Shown in pieces: positions 38,078-51,700 of a stretch of DNA of 64,000 nucleotides (position 1 is the first letter of the stretch; each line of letters begins with the position of its first letter). The DNA is taken from NCBI GenBank assembly GCA_013146195.2, contig CM028378.1:40624828-40688827 (forward strand), given 5' to 3'. The notes below the pieces were generated by a model. That model did no database searches. It saw only the letters and a program-made list of their open reading frames with translations, and was not told the DNA's origin. Origin of the DNA: Codonopsis lanceolata. Taxonomy: Eukaryota; Streptophyta; Magnoliopsida; Asterales; Campanulaceae. Made by a program: the position numbers and the translations under genes.

Positions 38078-38089
38078 CTTTGATGCCAT
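38078..38089 (-). other. Primer-binding site of Copia element B
   Basis: The minus strand reads TGGCATCAAAGC immediately after the 5' LTR, ten of twelve bases matching TGGTATCAGAGC, the usual Copia site complementary to initiator tRNA-Met. Confidence 0.75.
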
Positions 38090-38401
38090 AAGATGATTTG
38101 TATTTTATATTTGGTAAAGAATATAAGAGAAAGAGAGAATATTTTTCTCTCATATATTGATGAACTCAACTTATGTCTAATACAAGTGAAAATCGAAAAT
38201 CGAATATATATATAAAGGAGCATAAAATATCTCATATGATCTAACAAACTCATTACATCATCATGACATAAGCAAGCTAACTGATTCTAACCAACTTCAT
38301 CGTTATTCACTCGACACCCTTCATCTTTTGTGATGTTGCAATCTGTCATCTTAGGTTTCCCTCCTTTGATAGCATGACTAGTGTGACTATCTTCATTTAT
38401 A
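38090..38401 (-). repeat. 5' LTR of Copia element B
   Basis: Same length and orientation as 30223-30534, with scattered substitutions. It is followed inward by the primer-binding site. Confidence 0.8.
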
Positions 38402-38559
38402 GAATCCCTATTTAAAAGTAATTTTTTTAAAAAAATGACATTTTTAGTAATTTATTAGTAATAAAATAATACTTTTATATCTTAATTTTTTAAAATAAAT
38501 TTTTAAGTGAAATATCTCAAAATGAAATAGTAAACTCTTTGTCCGAAACAAAGGGAGTA
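38402..38559. mobile_element. Right part of the MITE split by Copia element B
   Basis: Matches the interior and right end of the MITE at 5328-5512 (TTATTAGTAATAAAATAATA, then AACTCTTTGTCCGAAACAAA and GGGAGTA). Joined to 30191-30222 it restores the element's outline. Confidence 0.7.
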
Positions 38560-38692
38560 TAATGTATTAGCCATTGCCTTTTCAAACCAATTTACCTTGG
38601 CAGTTGATGGAAAATGGAAATTGATCACTGAGAAGAAAGAGATGTGCAGGCACCAGGCACCAACTGAAAGTCCGTAATACACTTTCTATATT

Positions 38693-39265
38693 TGAAAATT
38701 TTGACAATAAGGTCACAAGTGACCTTAAATGTATGACTCAAATCCCTTAAATATAACACCATTTAATGTATAAAATAACTTAAATACTCATTTTAATATT
38801 TAATAGATACTCACTTACAGTACACTTACGGATATTTTATAAAACGTCCGCTATACACTAACAAATGTTTTATAAAACGTCCACTACACACTAACGAATG
38901 TTTTATAAAACATCCGCTACACACTTGTGGATGTTTTATAAAACATCCGCTACGCCCTAGTGGATCCGCTAGTATGTAGCAGATGTTTTGTCCGAAATCG
39001 AAAAAAAATACAAATTAGCGATTTTTTGTTCGTAATTGAAAAAAAAAATCGAATCAAAACTAATCCAATTCACATACGATATCATACCTTAACAATAGAA
39101 ACCAATCAACAATGACACGTAATCAAAATTACGTGAAGGAGGGAGAAAGGGAGGGGGTAGTATAGTTTAAATATGAAGAAAGGTAGTGAAGTAATTTTAC
39201 CTTTTAAATGGTGTTACATTTAGAGATTTTGGTGTTACGTTAAGGTATTATGTAAGGTCATTTAC
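38693..39265. mobile_element. TIR element carrying a palindromic minisatellite
   Basis: The left end (AAGGTCACAAGTGACCTTAA ... AATATAACACCATTTA) and the inverted right end (AATGACCTTACATAATACC ... AATGTAACACCATTT) match over about 60 bp. No gene inside. Boundaries are approximate. Confidence 0.5.
38826..38960. repeat. Minisatellite with perfect 20-bp palindrome
   Basis: Four units of about 36 bp around GGATGTTTTATAAAACATCC, joined by CGCTACACACTAA-like spacers. The third and fourth units are the cleanest. Confidence 0.8.
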
Positions 39266-39565
39266 ATTTTCTATTCACAACGGCCACTACAAAGAAACAA
39301 TGTAAATTCTCTTATATTTGGAAAAAAACTACGTGTCATCTAAATACAATGACATCTCAATATATAGAAGCTTTTTTTACATGTACTTCATTGATGCAAG
39401 CTACCAGCTTATCTTCAGTTTACCTTTCATCAACATTATGCCAGAATTGAAGACCTTTTTTTTATCTTTTTCTTTTTTTTCCCAGAAAATGCTACCTCAA
39501 AAGGAGAAGAATACCTTAATAAGAACAAAGACCATGCATGGAAACCATGGATAACCTCCCGTATT

Positions 39566-39796
39566 TTAAATGGAACTTAGGCAGTCTTTCAGCAAATTTA
39601 TGATGGGATTCGCAAAAGAAGCTCCTTCCAGCTTCTGAAACATGATCCCATCCATACGAGCTTGTACTCCATCACTTCGTGTTAATCCTTCCAGCAATTC
39701 CTTTAATGTTGTGTCTACTCCAATCAAAGAACTCCCTATGTCACTTAGAACTTCTGGCAAGGAAGCCGAGGGTCTTGATAGTTCAACAAGAGTAAC
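39566..39796 (-). CDS. SPPA: SPPA last exon
   Basis: Reads VTLVELSRPSASLPEVLSDI, then GVQARMDGIMFQKLEG and ends KDCLSSI-stop. The 3' UTR is expected towards lower coordinates, in the AT-rich stretch 39300-39560; no poly(A) signal was assigned. Confidence 0.92.
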   Translation of the reverse strand, partial: VTLVELSRPSASLPEVLSDIGSSLIGVDTTLKELLEGLTRSDGVQARMDGIMFQKLEGASFANPIINLLKDCLSSI

Positions 39797-42700
39797 CTGG
39801 GCGAGATAAAAACATGAGTGGTTATACAAAGGTTTGAAACAGCGCAGCCTCATTAAGGCTCTACTGAATATATTGCGTAAAAACTACTTGGTTGATGGTC
39901 AAATTGAATCTTCGACCTTTTCTGGTCTCCCATCAAACCTACACACTCCACAGGTTAGACTACAGCCGAAGGACCCATGACTGGTGATTACCACTCCCTG
40001 ATTAACACTCAAAAAAGAAAAAAAAAAAAAAGGAGTAAAAAGAAAGGAAGAATCGATCAGCTATGCGACATGTGGCATGTCTTAATATCAGCCAATCCTC
40101 TAATTCAAACTGTCTAGAGCTTATAAAGGCCCTGAAACCAAGAGAAGACGTATAACAATTACTGATGAAGAATAGAGACTACAGGCTGAAGTGGAACCAA
40201 CCGGTGTATCCTGGGGGATATTAGCCTTCTGTTTTGCTATGGCAACAGCCCGTGAGAGCCCACCAACAGCATCAACTAAACCCCGTGAAGCAGCATCATT
40301 ACCAGTCCAAACTCTCCCTTGAGCAAACTCCTCCATTTTTTCTACCTGTCATAGAATGATTTTAGCGTCATTCATAAATTACAAAAGCACTTCGATTCTG
40401 GCCTTTCTCACTGATTGACTACATACCGTCATCGATCTGGAATAAGCTGCTTTATCTCGGAATTGTTTATATGCATTCTGTGCAGACTTGGCAAAGAGTT
40501 CTGCTTCATCCGGTCTGCACATAGAATTTGGTTAATACAACTTACATGGAATGAATACGAGAAAATGGAAGCCAAACAGCACACCAACCACTTGAGGGCT
40601 ATTCGAGACTGATTTAAAAAATTGACATTTAGAACATCAAAACAATTAGATAGTAGGACTGTGGTCAAAATAAATGCATGAACATCAATGTAGGAACACA
40701 AAAAGTTTCTCACCTGAATGGTCGCTGCTCAGCGGCAGTAAGCTCTGCGTATCTTCCACTCGATATGATTTCCTTATTAAAACCAATTTTTTCATATAGT
40801 TTACCCAAATTAAACTTTCCTACAAAAAAATAGGATGATCAAAACTCGCTAAGATGGGAAATAAGTTTCATCCAAGAAGCTCAGGAAACATATTGTTTGC
40901 TCTGGGATCACAGCATACGTAGACCAACAATTTTCTACCTCAATAATTGGGTTCAGCACAGACAACTCGATTCAGCATGGTAAACTCAAAAAGTGTGTGT
41001 GAGAGAGCAGAAGATAAGCATTCCAACAAGGCTAAATGCATTGGCAGACATGAGAATCACACACTAGGATTAGCTAGAAGTTCACAAGAAGTTTAGCATG
41101 CTTTGGAGTGTATGATGGAAGTATGAACATAATTGGCCAAGAGCATGTAAAACATCATTTACACTATCATTTCCCTGTTGTTGACTAATGATATGGTTTC
41201 CACTAGTTGTAATTATTCAAAATCCTAATGAGATTGTCGGTGGACATTTAGTTCATTAATCTTATCTACTTCAAGAGGAGATTATAGAAGAAAACTGAAA
41301 ATAATAGTGCATGGTCATGAAATCATGTCTTGTGGGAGTTCTCATCGGACAACCTTTAGTATTGTGGAAGTAGATGGATAGCAAGTTCACCTGTGACAAC
41401 CCCAATTGAACCAGTCAAAGTAAGATTCTCTGAAACTATAGCTCCTGCTGCCATAGCCATGTAATATCCTCCACTAGCTGCCACATCTGCCATTGATGCG
41501 ATGACAGGTTTAGATTCAGCTAGAAGTTTGATTTCCCTCCACATTCTGTACAACAGAAATAGAAATATAATCAACCAGCAATAAGATCCTGCAGGAGCTT
41601 GATGTAATTGTTTTTTTATCTTCTTTCCCTTTAGTCTTATGTTTTTAAATTCTAGTCTTTTGTCTTTTTTCTGGTAGCCACAGATACAAAAAATGGCTTA
41701 GGACATGGAAAAGTGTGCCGTCCATAAAACAAGAAACAGAAAAGATACAAACATCTCAAATTTCAGTGAGCTGAAGGAACTGAGATTGATATCCCACCTA
41801 ATAACCCACCCATAAAACTCAGGTTGATTCATCATTTGCAATTTTCTTGACAAAGTACAGAAAGCACTTACAAGTCGGAAGCAAGAGCATCACCTCCAGG
41901 ACTATCAATTCGGATGACGACAGCCTTGTACTTTTTCGACTCTGCAAAAAGATTCCCAAATTAGAATAAGAATAAGAAGAAAACTACAAGAAGAACTATT
42001 ATGTTCGAAAGAGGGAGAGAAAAACTAAATGGAGGTACAAGATAGAAGATTTTGCATACAGCACATCCCTCGTATATCCACATCTGTAGCCCTATTCGAT
42101 CTATAACTTGCTACTGTAGCCAAATAATGAGTTCAGTAAACATAATGTTTTGGTGCGTTGAATGCACACTTTTGCTGTTATTGATCTCCCATTTACTGTT
42201 TGCGGACGATACCCTAGTGTTTTGTGGGGCAGAGGCAGCGCAGCCGGGTTACCTTCGGATGGTGCTTCTATTCTTTCAAGCAGATTCAGGCCAGAAAATT
42301 AATATTCAAAAGAGTGAGCTGTATGCAGTCGGTAATGTGGGTAATGTTGACTAGTTGGCAGCTTTCTTAGGGTGCAAGTCTGGAAGCCTTCCGACTTCTT
42401 ACCTCGGTCTTCCTCTTGGAGCTAGGTACACGTGTAAAGACATTTGGAATCCCGTTATCGAAAGATTTGAATGTAGATTGGCCGGGTGGAAGAAACAATG
42501 CTTTTCGAAAGGAGGAAGATTGACGTTAATCAAGTGCACCCTATCCAATTTGCCTATGTATTTCATGTCTATTTTTAGAATGCCAATCTCGGTAGTCCAG
42601 CGTTTAGAGAAGTTAGAAAGGGAATTTTTGTGGGAAGGTCATTTGAAGGAGCAAAAGTATCATCTGGATAGGTGGGCGGTAGTTTCCTTTAGTCTGGAGG

Positions 42701-45700
42701 GTGGAGGTCTAGGGATTAAAAATTTAAAGGTTTTCAATGCTGCTCTTATGGAGAAATGGTCATGGAAATATTTGATTAACAAGGAAGCCCTATGGAGGAG
42801 GGTGCTGGTGGGCAAATACGGGAGTAGAGATCATAAGTGGGATCCTAACGAGGTCCAAACCTCGTATGGGACGAGTGTGTGGAAGGGTATAGGGAATAGG
42901 GAATAGATGGGAAGTAGTGAAGCGGTTTATTTCCTTCAAAGTTGGAAATGGAGAGTTGATCCGCTTTTGCTATGATAGATGGTGTGGCTATAGGGATCTG
43001 TGAAGTGTTTCCTGGCTTTGTATAATATTGCTGCTCATAAGGAGGAAATGGTTGGGTCCGTTTCTCAGTTTAATGGCGGTGCTGAGAATTGGAGTATAGC
43101 GTTCAGAAGAAATCCCCAAGATTGGTAAGTGGATATCGATATGCAATTCTTTGAGTTGCTATACAAACAAGAGGTGATTGGTGCTGGGGAGGACTCTGTT
43201 GTGTGGACAGAGGAGAAGAACTCAACCTTTTCAGTCAAGTCCTTGTATCAAAAGTTCTTTTTTTTCGATAAGTAAAAGTTGTATAAATATGCGACAAAAG
43301 GAGACGCTGCCTATGTACTCCAGAAATATACAAAAACATTACACTGCATTAGAGATATTCTCCACAAAATCTACAAAAGGGTTAAACCCTTGCGCAACTG
43401 ACTCGTGGCACCAAAAGAACATAGTTTGCACATCAGCCTTTTAATCTCTTCCATCGTCCTCTCTATGTTATCAAAACATCTTCCATTTCTTTCCCTCCAT
43501 ATGGACCAGCACACTGCCAAGGGAACCACGCTCCAAAAAGAATTTTTCTTTTTCCTCTTATACAGAGACCAGCTTTCCATCAAATTCTTTACTGATCTCG
43601 GCATAACCCAAAGGACCTTAACAGAGTGAACACATAATTCCAGATCTTCCTAGTAACCGAACAATGCAACATTCTCCTCATCCTCCTTACACATAAAGCA
43701 TCTGTTCACATAAATTTTATTTCTCTTTCACAAGTTGTCGCCGGTAAGAAGGGCTTCATTCACAGCTTCCCACATAAAAAAGCTCACTCTGGCTGGAGCC
43801 TTTGATTTCTAAACATTCCTCAAAGGGAAAGAACCATCTTTGTTCATCAACTTCTCATAGAAGGATCGGACCATAAAAGTCTTGTTCTTCTCCCCTTCCC
43901 ACACTGCTTTATCCTCCCCTCTTCCGCTGAGCTTCTGGCTATACAGGAATTCAAAAAATTGCACTAAAGAATTCATCTCCCAGTCTTGAGGGTTCCTTCT
44001 AAAAGACTGATTCCAAATGATACCTTCACCTTCCCCTGCATAACCTCTTTAACCAACACATCTTCATTTCCTGAAATGTTGAATAACAAAGGAAAAGCTT
44101 TTCATAATTCCTGCATAACCTCTTTAACCAACACATCTTCAAAACCGAATCGTCTCACCATCCCCGATCTCAAAAGAAATCCATCTCTTCAGCATCTCCC
44201 ATCTTTTCCCGATTCCTCACCCCATAAGTCATTTTAACCTCGTTGGGATTCCACTTGATTACTCCTTGCCCATATTTGCCCCTTATCACCTTCTTCCATA
44301 ACGTATTTTCCTCGTTTACATATTTCCACAACCATTTCCCCATAAGAGCATTATTAAAGTTGTTAAGATTTTTGATTCCTAGACCACCCATTTTAATACT
44401 GGTGCACACCAACTTCCACTTAACCAGATGATATTTCTTTTCTGCTGCATTTCCTTCCCAAAGGAAATCTCTCTCCAATTTCTCCAGTCTTGCAGATGCC
44501 GGCATGCCAAAAACTGTCATATAGTACGTGGGCAGGTTAGATAGAGTACTCTTAATGAGAGTAAGTCTTCCACCTTTTGACAAATATTGCTTTTTCCATC
44601 CTGCCAGCCTCCGTTCAAATCTTTCTATAATCGGATTCCATGAGGTCTTACTTCTTGAACTAGCCCCAAGGGGAAGACCTAAGTAAGATGTCGGAAACTT
44701 ACCCGCTTTGCACCCAAAAAATTCTGCAAGGACTTCAAAATTAGTCACTTCCCCAACCGGATACACCTCACTTGTGTATGTTGATCTTTAGACCTGATGC
44801 CACCTCGAAAAAGAGTAATATCAGACGAAGGTACCCCAACTGTGAGTCATCTGCCTCACAGAATACAAGGGTATCGTCCGCAAAAAGTAAGTGAGAGGTC
44901 TGCACCTCCTGATCTCTTTCTGTACCCACAGCAAATCCCCGGATCAGATTCTTTTCTACCGCAATATCCATCATTCTACTCAAGGCCTCCATGACTATGA
45001 TGAAGAGAAAGGGAGATAACGGATCCCCTTGGCGTAACCCTCTCGAGCTCGAGAAAAAACCTGCAGGCTCACCGTTGACTAGCACCGAGAACTTTACTGT
45101 AGAAATGCAGAAGAAGATCCACTCTCTCCAACAACTTCCGAAGCCCATCCTATTCAGCAGGTAATCCAAGAATGCCCACCTTACATGATCGTAGGCCTTT
45201 TCAATATCAAGTTTACAAAGTAAACCTGATTTCCCACTTCTTAATCTTGCATCTAAAACCTCATTAGCAATAAGCGCAGCCTCTGTAATCTAGACGCCCT
45301 CCCACAAATGCATGCTGATTTTCGGAAATAATCTTCCCCATGACTGATTTTAACCTTGCTGATAAAACCTTTGCAATAATTTTGTATACTCCTCCGACCA
45401 AACTGATTGGCCTAAAATTTTTAATATCTTCTGCCCCGTTTTGTTTTGGAATCAGTGCTATAAAAGTGGCGTTCAGACTTTTCTCAAATCTCCTTTTGGC
45501 ATGGAAAAAATGGAAAACAGCCATAATCTCATTTTAACAAGCCCATATAGAATTTTCCCATGGCAGATCATCTGGAAGTAGAAAGCCCCTACTAGGGTGG
45601 GCTTTTTCATGTGGGAAGCTGCTAATGAAGCTATTCTAACCAGGGAAAATCTGTGAAACAGGAAGAAGATGGTGTTTCATGTGCAAAAGGGATGAGGAAA

Positions 45701-48700
45701 ATGTCAATCACCTCCTGTTACACTGCCCTGTTGCGAGGTTCATATAGGAAGATGGTGTTTCATGTGCATGTGACCGCCACAGAGCTTTTTGAACTCAAAA
45801 AATAAAGCAAAACTCCAAATTGGCTATCTAGCTGAATAAGATTTCTCGAAAATCTGTGATCTGTAATCGCCTTTGGTATAATTAGCATCACCAATCAAGG
45901 AGCCCACAACACTCTAGTCCATCCATCATCCTCTTTTACCCAGCCTCCAGTCTACTTTTTTCCTCTTTTGTCCAGATCAAATTTGCCATTGAAATCGCCA
46001 TCACTATTTTTCATTCTTTGACATGGAACTAGAATATCATTTCATCATTGCTGGATGCTGGTAAGACTTAATGTATAGCATAATTTTGGTGCATGTCTTA
46101 TGAACATAGTAGCCGATTACTCAATCTTGCCCTTCCCACAAGTTAACCTTATACTTGGTACAGAGAGAAGAAAATAAATCGCAATTTCACTCTTTTATCC
46201 CTTGGTTTTATGCATAATTATCAATCTTTTCCACATCCCTCATATACCGTCCAAAAGATCCCTTATAAGTTATAACTACTGTTGTACTAGTTTTTGAACG
46301 GAAATTCATCTGTGGCCCACATTGCAATGGATTTCATAATACAGGTACTCATGTGCAAAGAACTGGTACCTATGTACCAAAGTGAGACTTGCGCTTGGTG
46401 TAGAAAAGTGCACTTAGCCCATTAATTTAATGTGCATTCTTTATAGAAATATGTGTATCATTGCATATATGGAAGGTTGTTTATGAGTTAAATTAGAAAT
46501 CAACCTTGAAAAGAAGTGTTCTATACGTCTATATAAATTGAGTTTGCAATCCAAAGCTTGACTGCTCACTTCCTATATGTCTCACTGCATGTATGGGAGG
46601 CGCTCTTCCTCTCACCAACTAGCTTTAGAAGGCTATTCCCTTCACCATGCATTGGCGCCTCACTTCCTATATGTTATCACTGCATATATGGGAGGTTGTT
46701 TAAGAATTAATCAAGTAATCAACCTCAACAAGGAGTGTTTTATATGTCTATATAAACTTAGTTTGCAGTTCCTAGTTTGACTGCTCTCATCCTATCGCTG
46801 CTTACTGAAATACTTCAAAACATAAAACAAGCTTACTCCGTGGTTCTTAGTAGATGCAATCAATAGCATGCATTTACCAAATATCCATTGCCTTCAAAAA
46901 TTTCATACAGTGTTTGGCTGTCTAGTAAACTATGTACTGATAATGAACAAACTTTTTCAGTACTTGCCTTCACAAAATCAATTCAGAAGCTTTCATCTTG
47001 CAATCTTAATTTACATTAGGTCATAAACTTGTCAAAACTTCTTCAACAACATGCCCGTGTATGTCTCTGTAAGGTTTAAATGATTTGAACTTATAGGAGT
47101 ACAGGTTTCATTACCATGATCATAATTGTATGCAACGGGGAAGCTGTTCAAAGATAAGTGTTACATCAACAGGGAAGCCCGAGGGGAAGGAGGTTTTCTA
47201 TGTTAATTACAAAATGAAGTCTAAACTCTCATAATTCAAAATCATTTTTAAAGAAATTCACCAATTCTATAAGTCCAGGACTGAATGGTAGCTGACAATA
47301 ACCAATGTCCCATTACAAAGAATGTTTCTACATCTGTCAAATACGAACTACTCCCTCCGTCCCAAAAAAATAAAAATAGTTCTACTTTCCTCTTTGGTTT
47401 GTCCCAAAAAAATAGTTGCATTTATACTAAAGGATATAATTTTAGTGCAATTTAAAGGAGACACAAACAAGTAAAGCTACAATCTTATAAAGTTTGACTT
47501 GTCATATGGGACTTTTAAAGGATATAATTTTAGTGCAATTTAAGGGAGACACAAACAAGTAAAGCTACAATCTTATAAAGTTTGACTTGTCAAATGGGAC
47601 TTTTCTTTTGGGATGGACAGAGTATGAAATAGTCGATATCAGGTCTTACAGTGTTTTGATAATATGTATACCCAACTCAAGCTCCAATTGGCAGTAAAAG
47701 GCTACGGACACGGCAAATGTTTTGGTTCGTTGGTTAACTGACAGCATGCCAATAATGAGATAATCCGCAAGAAATAATGGAGTTAGTACAGTAGTTACAA
47801 ACCAAGAAGAACATTCATGCAGAAATTGTAGAAGATTAAGTGGCAGCAAATAGTACGGACTATGGTCATAACAGTTATGACAACAGAGACAGAAGTGGTA
47901 CTTGCAAGTAAGTTCAAAACAAGTACCAGAAATGAAGGTGGATGTGGTAGAGTCAATAGTAGCCGTATTATTTAAGAAAGCTAAATGCTAATAAGTTCCC
48001 AGGGCACTGGTAAGCAGGACCCTTTAGTAAATAGATTGTAATTCATGTCACCCAAAGGAAAAGCAAAAATACATAGGGATTTTTTCCTCCATTATTTGTT
48101 TAGCTTTTTTGTTGGGTGAACTTATAATTTAAATGAAATCAAAATGTAAAGGAGGGAAAAAAAGTAACTAAAACCAGATTGCAAAACAAGACAATACAGA
48201 CAAATCACTTGGTCGTCATGGGGAAAAGGGAAGCAATACTATAAATTTGCCACCATTTTATGAAACCTGGCCGAGTCATAATCAGGTGTCTTTTTCATGA
48301 ATAAAATAGATGAAACCATATTTCATTTGCACTTACCTTTTACACTGCGAATCTTCTCAATGAATTGCTCAGCAATGATGCCCGAACTAGAAGTACTAAA
48401 TCGGCCTCGTACACGGCTAATGATACCAGAGGCTCTGATTACCGCTATTTTTTCCTTGCCGTGTGACAAGCCCAAAGTCCATCTTCTAACTCGTGAGTAC
48501 TTCCTGCAGTTAGGAAAAGGGATATACAGTAACTTCAATGTCAGGAAGTAATCGGAAGAGTAAATGGTTGGCATCAGCTTGAAAAAAATGCATTTACAAA
48601 TATAAACAACAATAGCTCCAATAAACTTTAGCAAACATATTTGCAATCACAACTATGAAAAACAGTTAAACACCAATCAAACAAAGTAAGAAGATAAACT

Positions 48701-51700
48701 TATGTTATTCCATGAAGACTAAGAAATTCCATACCCTTGTTGGGCTCCTTAAACTGCAAAAGTAAAACAATGGCTACGATTTTGGAACATAACAGGAACG
48801 GTATGTGGAAATCCAAGCTCGACGTGAATGAGCAAAGAAGTAAAATAGAGGGAGTTAACAAAACTAAAGCTCTGAAGAGTTGATGACAACACAGAGAGCT
48901 TATCTATTACACGAAGATAAAATGATATGCATGATAGCAGCAGACCATCCATTGCACCAAAAATAAAAAAGCGACAAAAGAGAGAAAGAACAAAAAGGAG
49001 AGAAATTACAACCTGTAATCAACTATTGGGAGATTTTTATCCTTTGCAATTCCCAATCTCTCTTTCAACATGGACGTAACCTGATGAGGCTAAATGTTAC
49101 AAGCAAGATATCTAAAATGATATATGAATCAGAAAGCAGATGACAACAAAGCCTATGAAGCACATACTAAGAAATCTAGTCTTTGGCAAATACTAACCAT
49201 GTTCGAGAAATATTAATTTTTGAAAATATGAGATGATAGCATAGCATTTATAATGGAAGCTCTTTGTTGAACTTCTTAGCTGTTGAAGTCTGGATAATAA
49301 AAATCAGACTACGCAGTGGTTATCATAAAATACTGTAGGTTAGTTAGAATGACACAAACATCATACTGCAACTCTGGGAACTTACAAACGAAGGGCTCAA
49401 ATTAAAAAATCAGTATATTTATTCTGAAGATTCTCATTTAGAACTTGCCTTGTCAAGTCATTCTCGTTAGTGTAATAAAAACCAAGGAAATATTAATCAA
49501 GTAGTAAGGAGAAAATATGCAAAAGGACGACCAGATGTTCACCAAAATAGAAATAAGATGAAGTCGGGTGGAATGGCAAAAGAAACAATCCTTACGCATG
49601 AAATTACAATCCCCTTCAACGCTCCCCTGACTTCATCCCACCATGAACCAAGAAAAACTGACAGATCTTGCAAAAACTCTATGATTCTCTAGGTTTGATT
49701 TTAAGGAATTTCAATTGCTTGTATTTTAAAGGTAGACGAGACATGCGATGTAAATCAACTATAACATGTATGAAATTCCACTAAGATAGTACAGCAAGTC
49801 AAAGATACCTATTATGCCTTATGTTTCATATATAATCATAACCAAGATACACGCTCCCGTTCTTCTAGTTCTAAAAATTTGATGTGAATTCCAAGCAAAA
49901 CGACTGCTGTTATTATGTGAGAAAGATCATTCCCTAGCTGTGAGGTCCAAATCTAAGGTGTGGACTTTCCACATGTCCCGTTTTCTCTATGCCATATGAA
50001 TAAATTCATACCTGCAGCGACTGAAATTCCTGATCAAAGGAGAAAAGGATAGACCAGGTCATTCAAAAGGATACCAAATGGGTCACTGAATCATTCTATA
50101 CATAGAAGGATTCACAAATCACCCCTTTGAAATCAAAAGATCTTACTTAAATTATTTATAACCTTCTCTATAAATGTGATGGCAAAAGTAACCATTCAAC
50201 ATAACCTGCCAATTACTAATATGGCCATTCCTAGGGACCAAATATACATCAAACAACAAGAAGAACTCTTACGTTCTATTGCTTTCAGCCTCTTACTAAT
50301 GGCATCGAAGTCGCTAAACTACATTTCTGGACATTTCAGTAGTACCCACGTATATGCATATCAAACTAGCCAATTGGCTGGATGGTGGCAGGCAGATCCG
50401 GACACCAGTTTCTAAATTGCAAGGAATGTCCAAAAATAATGAATAAGTGAAAAAACAACTCCGGAAACTGCTATAACTACCTAGAGGATTGCAGCAGTAG
50501 GAAAGGGATTCTCTTTGAAAACAAAAACAAAAACAATAAAGGAGTTGTCCGATCCACATCCAAAAGTAATGGGCTGCCAAGTGAACCCATTTCTTTTTAC
50601 CTCATCATCATATTTTATATCAGTTATCCAGCCGTCTTCTTTCAATTTCTCTATCTGGTAAACACCTTCATTAACAAAGCTTTCAATATCTTCTCTTTCC
50701 TTTCCTGCACAAGAGAATTGATTCAAATTTGTCAAGGTTGACACTTCAAGATTGGGAAAACCACAAAGTAAAATGGGCACCTTGGTGTTGTGATGGGTGA
50801 TTAACTGTGTTTCAGTGTGGTAGGTTAAGGTCCATGTGAGCTCAAGGTAGAGCAGAGGAGTAGAGGTAGTCCGCCCGATATTGTGCTCTCGACAAGATAC
50901 TGCACAGTAGCGTATTCAATCTGGTGGTCCATGAGAGATTCCGAGGACAGGACTATTTTTCAAGCAGGCAGAAAAACGTTCGACGTTTTGAAGAATCTGG
51001 AGGAGAATGGTGTTGTCTTCCAGATAGTGGAGAGATCGAGAGGACGACCGTTCCACATTTTCCTGTCTCTTCACGAACTCAAATGGGTATGCGAATGTCT
51101 GCGCAGCTTGTCTCGTATTCAAGGGGTTTTCTGGAAAAAATTGCAAGCTCGCGGTAGGGAAGTGACAGTGGCTAAGGAAGTTAATGCCTCAGGATGGTTC
51201 ATGAATAGGGAAATCGGGGACGATCTGTATCCCAGTGTTTGACACTGTTTCTGGATGGGTTGTGCCAGCGGAGAAAATGCTTAGATTTTTTAGTAGTTTG
51301 CTGAAGGAGAGTCGAGACAAGATCCATCATTCGCCCGCAGGAGAGACGAGGCAATCCTACAAGGAGGCGGTGCAAATCAAATCTTGGTCGAATACAAGTC
51401 TACTCACCTTTCGTAGTAAAAATCTTGCGGTAGCAGATTTTGAGGTGGAGGAAAAGTCATGCGAGGTGAATCGGAGATTTCTTGAGAGATGCCTGGTGGG
51501 ATCTGTGGGCAATACAGGGAGTTTTGGACTCCTCACTAAGGATTTTCAGGATTGGGTCAATCGAAGCTGGAGAATAGTTGGAGAAGTGAGGGTAGTAGAA
51601 ATGTAAGGGAAACACTTCTTGATTGAATTCCCGTCGAAGGAGGATGCCATTCGTATTCTGGAGTCGAAACAGTGGAAGGTCAATCAGGAAACTTTGCATC

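Larger units (their letters stand above)
30223..38401 (-). mobile_element. Copia element B, full length, with a nested insertion
   Basis: Two 312-bp LTRs (30223-30534 and 38090-38401) in the same orientation differ at very roughly one base in ten by eye, so the insertion is old. Between them on the minus strand are a primer-binding site, gag with zinc knuckle, protease, a shortened integrase, RT and RNase H, then a polypurine tract next to the 3' LTR. LTR ends are TATAAATGA...TCATTTTA, not TG...CA. A 3.7 kb non-coding insertion (34402-38077) sits right after the primer-binding site. The element interrupts a MITE. Five-base flanks (TAGTC and GAATC) do not match perfectly. Confidence 0.85.
45781..48336. 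other. SPPA intron sequence
   Basis: AT-rich intron without coding signal. It holds a ~219-bp imperfect direct repeat (46445-46790) and a MITE (47349-47624); otherwise I see nothing in it. Confidence 0.6.
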
